From an uncultured Clostridia bacterium (lineage in GTDB: Bacteria; Bacillota_A; Clostridia; TANB77; CAG-508): DNA of 14,306 nucleotides. The DNA lies in contig CALXZR010000102.1 in assembly GCA_944393295.1 (NCBI GenBank), positions 1 through 14,306 of the forward strand. The letters are read 5' to 3'. The first letter of the stretch is position 1. Every line of letters begins with the position of its first letter. The notes under the pieces are model-generated. The model searched no databases. It was not told where the DNA came from and was given only the letters and a program-made list of their open reading frames with translations. A program made the position numbers and the translations under genes. Positions 13,014 to 14,306 of this stretch are shown one piece after another.

Positions 13014-13275
13014 ATAAAAACCTATTTATAGGTAGATTTTCATTTCTTATGAATATTTGCCCAAGTAATGCTTGATTGTATACATTTTGTAAAAGTTGAG
13101 CATTGAGGGCTCGATTATTTATAAGAATTCCGCCAAGTTGGAATTTCAAATGTATGCAATATAGATAGAGACTTAATGAAAGGAATCCCAACAAATGAAT
13201 TTTTCAAGAAAAATGATGAGTCCACGGAAGTGGCGGATGTTAATCCAAATGGGGAAAAACATTTTTCCCCTTTCT
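13014..13275 (+). ncRNA. Candidate structured RNA A (about 260 nt)
   Basis: The RNA has a promoter at 12979-13007 and a terminator at 13251-13275. In order: ACCTAT/ATAGGT hairpin (13020-13033); a 10-bp stem CTTATGAATA (13046-13055) with TATTTATAAG (13116-13125); inside it GCCC/GGGC (13059-13062 with 13107-13110) and AATGCTT/GAGCATT (13067-13073 with 13098-13104). The loop of that arm, 13076-13087 (TTGTATACATTT), pairs over 12 bp with AAATGTATGCAA (13148-13159), forming a pseudoknot around the AATTCC/GGAATT hairpin (13126-13145). Several pairs are G-U, as expected for RNA. A CCAC-GGAA-GTGG hairpin lies at 13222-13233. I do not recognise it as tmRNA, 6S, SRP, RNase P or a known riboswitch. It may be the leader of the 40-codon ORF at 13195. 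Confidence 0.55.
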
Positions 13276-13317
13276 TTATTTACAAATATAGAAAAATTAT
13301 GTATAATAAATTGGTAG
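13195..13317 (+). CDS. Possible 40-aa ORF within and beyond RNA A
   Basis: ATG 13195 follows GAAAGGA (13178-13184) by ten bases. The product begins MNFSRKMMSPRKWRMLIQMG and ends in KLCIINW before TAG 13315-13317. It is short, basic and moderately hydrophobic in its middle, and I know no relative. The terminator at 13251-13275 lies inside the frame, so full translation needs read-through. Its ribosome-site region, 13182-13192, is exactly complementary to the loop of RNA B. That would suit an RNA-controlled toxic peptide, but the ORF could also be chance. Confidence 0.3.
   Translation: MNFSRKMMSPRKWRMLIQMGKNIFPLSLFTNIEKLCIINW
13251..13275 (+). terminator. Terminator of RNA A
   Basis: GGGGAAAA (13251-13258) pairs with TTTTCCCC (13263-13270) around ACAT, followed by TTTCTTTATTT. 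Confidence 0.7.
13279..13307 (+). promoter_or_regulatory. Promoter of small RNA B
   Basis: TTTACA (13279-13284), exactly 17 bases, and a perfect TATAAT (13302-13307), placed directly after the RNA A terminator. Start near 13314. Confidence 0.6.
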
Positions 13318-13421
13318 TTATTCTAAATGCCTCAATCATTTAGATAATTATATAGTTTTAAAAGTAATTTTAAAACGGAGAAAGACAAAGTTTCGTTGGG
13401 ATTCCAAGTCTTTCTTTTTTT
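13314..13421 (+). ncRNA. Candidate small RNA B (about 108 nt), complementary to RNA A
   Basis: Three hairpins and nothing that looks coding. CTAAATG/CATTTAG (13323-13343) is extended by AGTTAT/ATAATT with one bulged T. GTTTTAAAA/TTTTAAAAC is at 13355-13376. The third is the terminator AGAAAGAC/GTCTTTCT with a 21-base loop. That loop contains GTTGGGATTCC (13395-13405), a perfect 11-bp complement of GGAATCCCAAC in RNA A (13182-13192). The adjoining AAGTC (13406-13410) matches GACTT (13170-13174) across a 7-base bulge. A loop presenting such a sequence is typical of a small RNA that starts pairing by loop contact. It may block the ribosome site of the 40-codon ORF. Confidence 0.5.
13379..13421 (+). 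terminator. Terminator of RNA B with a large presenting loop
   Basis: AGAAAGAC (13379-13386) pairs with GTCTTTCT (13408-13415) around a 21-base loop and is followed by a T-run to 13421. Confidence 0.65.
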
Positions 13422-13428
13422 ATGCAAA

Positions 13429-13562
13429 TTTGTTGCACTGTACGCACATATTCATTAATTTATGAAATTTTAGTCTATTTTTCGACAAATTCACTCAATT
13501 TTTGGTATAAAATAGCCCATTTTGTTGCACTGTACGCACATTTTGTTGCATACAGTGCACAT
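13429..13562 (+). repeat. Three related repeats upstream of the second Spo0A-like gene
   Basis: A 21-base unit containing TTGTTGCACTGTACGCACA occurs identically at 13429-13449 and 13521-13541. A third unit at 13541-13562 starts the same (TTTTGTTGCA) but carries the core in reverse (TACAGTGCA). Copies two and three therefore form a near-perfect 12-bp inverted repeat, TGCACTGTACGC (13526-13537) and GCATACAGTGCA (13548-13559). The cluster ends ten bases before the promoter at 13572, so it may be an operator array for a regulator of the gene at 13633. Iteron-like replication sites are an alternative. Confidence 0.7.
13481..13490 (-). promoter_or_regulatory. Spo0A-box-like site
   Basis: On the minus strand ATTTGTCGAA contains TGTCGAA, the core of the known Spo0A box. 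It lies between the first two 21-base repeats, about 90 bases upstream of the promoter of a gene for a Spo0A-type DNA-binding protein. A 7-base match can be chance. Confidence 0.35.
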
Positions 13563-13571
13563 CTTGACTTT

Positions 13572-13600
13572 TTGAAAAGTTTACATAATTTTAGTATACT
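13572..13600 (+). promoter_or_regulatory. Promoter of the stand-alone Spo0A-domain gene
   Basis: TTGAAA (13572-13577), exactly 17 bases, TATACT (13595-13600). The leader is about 25 bases. Confidence 0.65.
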
Positions 13601-13632
13601 TTAATTAAAGTTATAGAAAGGTATGTAAAGAT

Positions 13633-13998
13633 ATGAAAGAAAGGAATCAAACATTAAGTCCAACACAAATTTTACAAATAACAAATATTTTACGAATTAT
13701 TGGGCTTAAAACTTCTCATATAGGAACAAAATTGATAAATAAGTCTATTCAATACATTATAATAAATGATATGGATTTTTTTACTCTTGAAGAAATTTAC
13801 AACTATTTACATAGTATCTATAACTTTAATAAAAGAACAATAAAAAGCAATATGAACAATGCTATTACAAACAGAGATATAAAAAAATCAAAAGATAATT
13901 TTGAAAAAGTATTTCATTATGAATATGATGTTTATACTTTTGAACCAAAAACATTTTTAGAAGAAATAAGTCAAATTATATATACAAATTTACAATAG
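13633..13998 (+). CDS. Stand-alone Spo0A C-terminal-domain protein
   Basis: 121 aa with AGAAAGG about eleven bases before ATG. Residues 12-80 match the DNA-binding domain of Spo0A: ITNILRIIGLKTSHIGTKLI, then EEIYNYLHSIYNFNKRTIKS. It is related to the element's other Spo0A-like protein; both share a G-x3-SH-x-GT-x3-N-x2-I-x3-IIN pattern. There is no receiver domain, so phosphorylation cannot control it directly. The recognition helix has KRTIKSNMNNAI where B. subtilis Spo0A has SRVERAIRHAIE. The last 40 residues (FEKVFHYEYDVYTFEPKTFL) are not part of the family. It is the last gene before the right att site, with repeats and a Spo0A-box-like site upstream, so self-control or interference with host sporulation is plausible. 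Confidence 0.75.
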   Translation: MKERNQTLSPTQILQITNILRIIGLKTSHIGTKLINKSIQYIIINDMDFFTLEEIYNYLHSIYNFNKRTIKSNMNNAITNRDIKKSKDNFEKVFHYEYDVYTFEPKTFLEEISQIIYTNLQ

Positions 13999-14179
13999 TA
14001 AAATACAATAAAAAAATGAATTTATTTTTTATTTCACTAATTACACACATTTTTCAATTATTTAATTGCATTTAAAATTATATGAAATTATTCAATTTTA
14101 TGCTCATTGGTCACCACATTGGTTACTATTATTTGAGAAAATGTCGATATATCAGTAATTTCAAAGAATTGAAATAATC
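13999..14179. other. Right arm of the element, non-coding
   Basis: No gene is visible. A weak AT-only hairpin with AATAAAAAA/TTTTTTATT near 14008-14033 may end the preceding gene. ATTTCAA/TTGAAAT (14158-14175) is an inverted repeat next to the att core and could be a core-type integrase site. The TTGGTYAC pair at 14107-14126 mirrors the left arm. Confidence 0.45.
14107..14126 (+). repeat. TTGGTYAC paired repeat, right arm
   Basis: TTGGTCAC at 14107 and TTGGTTAC at 14119 have the same 12-bp spacing as the pair at 295-314. The pair ends 54 bases inside the right att core, so it is a likely integrase arm site. Confidence 0.6.
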
Positions 14180-14190
14180 CACCTCGACCA
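14180..14190 (+). repeat. attR core, 11-bp copy of the tRNA-Pro 3' end
   Basis: CACCTCGACCA, identical to 142-152, without the rest of a tRNA around it. It marks the right end of the element. Confidence 0.85.
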
Positions 14191-14193
14191 GTA

Positions 14194-14232
14194 AAGTGTT
14201 GAAATTAATCAATTTCAACACTTTTTATTTTT
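14194..14232 (+). terminator. Probable original terminator of tRNA-Pro, now beyond the element
   Basis: AAGTGTTGAAATT (14194-14206) and AATTTCAACACTT (14211-14223) form a perfect 13-bp stem with loop AATC, then TTTTATTTTTATTC. It stands in the same relation to the att core as the hairpin at 153-190. Even the following bases are similar (TTATTCAAAATTATTCAAAG here, TTATTCAAGATTATTGAAAA there). Confidence 0.75.
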
Positions 14233-14306
14233 ATTCAAAATTATTCAAAGTCCAGTAAATATCTACATTTCCAGCCTTTTTCCTATTTAAGATTATTTAA
14301 AAATAT

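Larger units (their letters stand above)
142..14190. mobile_element. Integrative and mobilizable element in tRNA-Pro
   Basis: An 11-bp direct repeat, CACCTCGACCA, brackets the interval at 142-152 (end of the tRNA) and 14180-14190. Inside lie a tyrosine integrase with an excisionase-like gene just upstream, a MobV relaxase with a matching oriT, and matching TTGGTYAC repeats near both ends. Together these make a self-excising, mobilizable unit of about 14.04 kb. No coupling protein, VirB4 ATPase or other type IV secretion gene is present, so conjugation would depend on a helper element. It carries an internal IS91-like insertion and at least two decayed genes. The boundary call rests on the repeat and context; an empty site in a relative would settle it. 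Confidence 0.88.

Noticed and set aside
13012..13194. 60-codon minus-strand open frame over RNA A
   Set aside because: It has no ribosome site or family resemblance and lies exactly over the structured RNA stems, which explain the sequence better.
13211..13240. Hammerhead-like ribozyme core (TGATGAG followed by a GGAA-capped stem)
   Set aside because: The CUGAUGA box lacks the leading C, and the sequence after the stem is CGGAT instead of CGAAA, so the catalytic core is absent.
13429..13562. CRISPR array
   Set aside because: There are only two identical 21-base repeats plus a rearranged third, with unequal spacing (71 and 0 bases) and no cas genes.
191..14306. Repeated ATTATTCAA / ATTATTTAAAATTATT runs as element-specific sites
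   Set aside because: They also occur outside the element after 14232 and in several unrelated spacers, so they look like a general feature of this AT-rich genome.

Overview
The window comes from a very AT-rich, standard-code, low-GC Bacillota genome, most likely a spore-forming clostridial relative. Evidence for this is the strong GGAGG-type ribosome sites, TTG starts, a Clostridia-type MobV relaxase, Spo0A-like domains, and Trp written as TGG throughout. It holds what looks like one complete integrative and mobilizable element (IME) inserted at the 3' end of a tRNA-Pro(UGG) gene. The last 11 bases of the tRNA (CACCTCGACCA, 142-152) recur at 14180-14190, so the excised circle would be 14,038 bp. 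Sequence before 142 and after 14190 is chromosome, and both junctions are followed by a hairpin terminator.

Layout. (1) 77-152: the tRNA with its own promoter. (2) 153-515: left arm with TTGGTYAC half-sites that recur near the right end and are probable integrase arm sites. (3) 516-1386: a decayed lipoprotein/VanY-type carboxypeptidase locus. (4) 1440-7002, minus strand: the mobility block. In transcription order it encodes a sigma-region-4-like protein, a DUF3846-like protein, a short gene broken by TGA, an acidic protein, an excisionase-like protein, a tyrosine integrase and an 88-aa protein. A hairpin-rich intergenic region with a recognisable MobV-type oriT follows, then a DUF3848-like protein and the MobV relaxase. 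(5) 7003-9719, plus strand: an ECF sigma factor, its probable membrane anti-sigma factor, and a small secreted protein of different base composition. (6) 9785-10510, minus strand: a Spo0A-like protein with a degenerate receiver. (7) About 10700-12082: an IS91-like (HUH, two-tyrosine) transposase unit with a 41-aa companion ORF, fenced by back-to-back terminators. (8) 12164-12865, minus strand: an XRE regulator. (9) 12979-13421: a gene-poor but highly structured interval that looks like two tandem small RNAs, each with a promoter and terminator. (10) 13429-13998: repeats, a Spo0A-box-like site and a second, stand-alone Spo0A C-terminal-domain protein. (11) 13999-14190: the right arm and att site.

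How it may work together. Int and the Xis-like protein would excise the element. The relaxase would nick oriT, so transfer would borrow another element's conjugation machinery, since no type IV secretion or coupling protein is encoded here. The element is unusually rich in regulators for its size: an ECF pair, a sigma4-like protein, an XRE protein, two Spo0A-like proteins and two candidate RNAs.

The most unusual part is 12979-13421. RNA A has a 5' region foldable into a multi-stem structure with a 12-bp pseudoknot. It then carries a ribosome-site-like GAAAGGA before a 40-codon ORF. RNA B is a short downstream RNA whose terminator loop is perfectly complementary over 11 nt to exactly that ribosome-site region. 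I could not identify it as a known RNA family. It could be a trans-acting RNA control pair of the type I toxin-antitoxin kind, or one larger ornate RNA.
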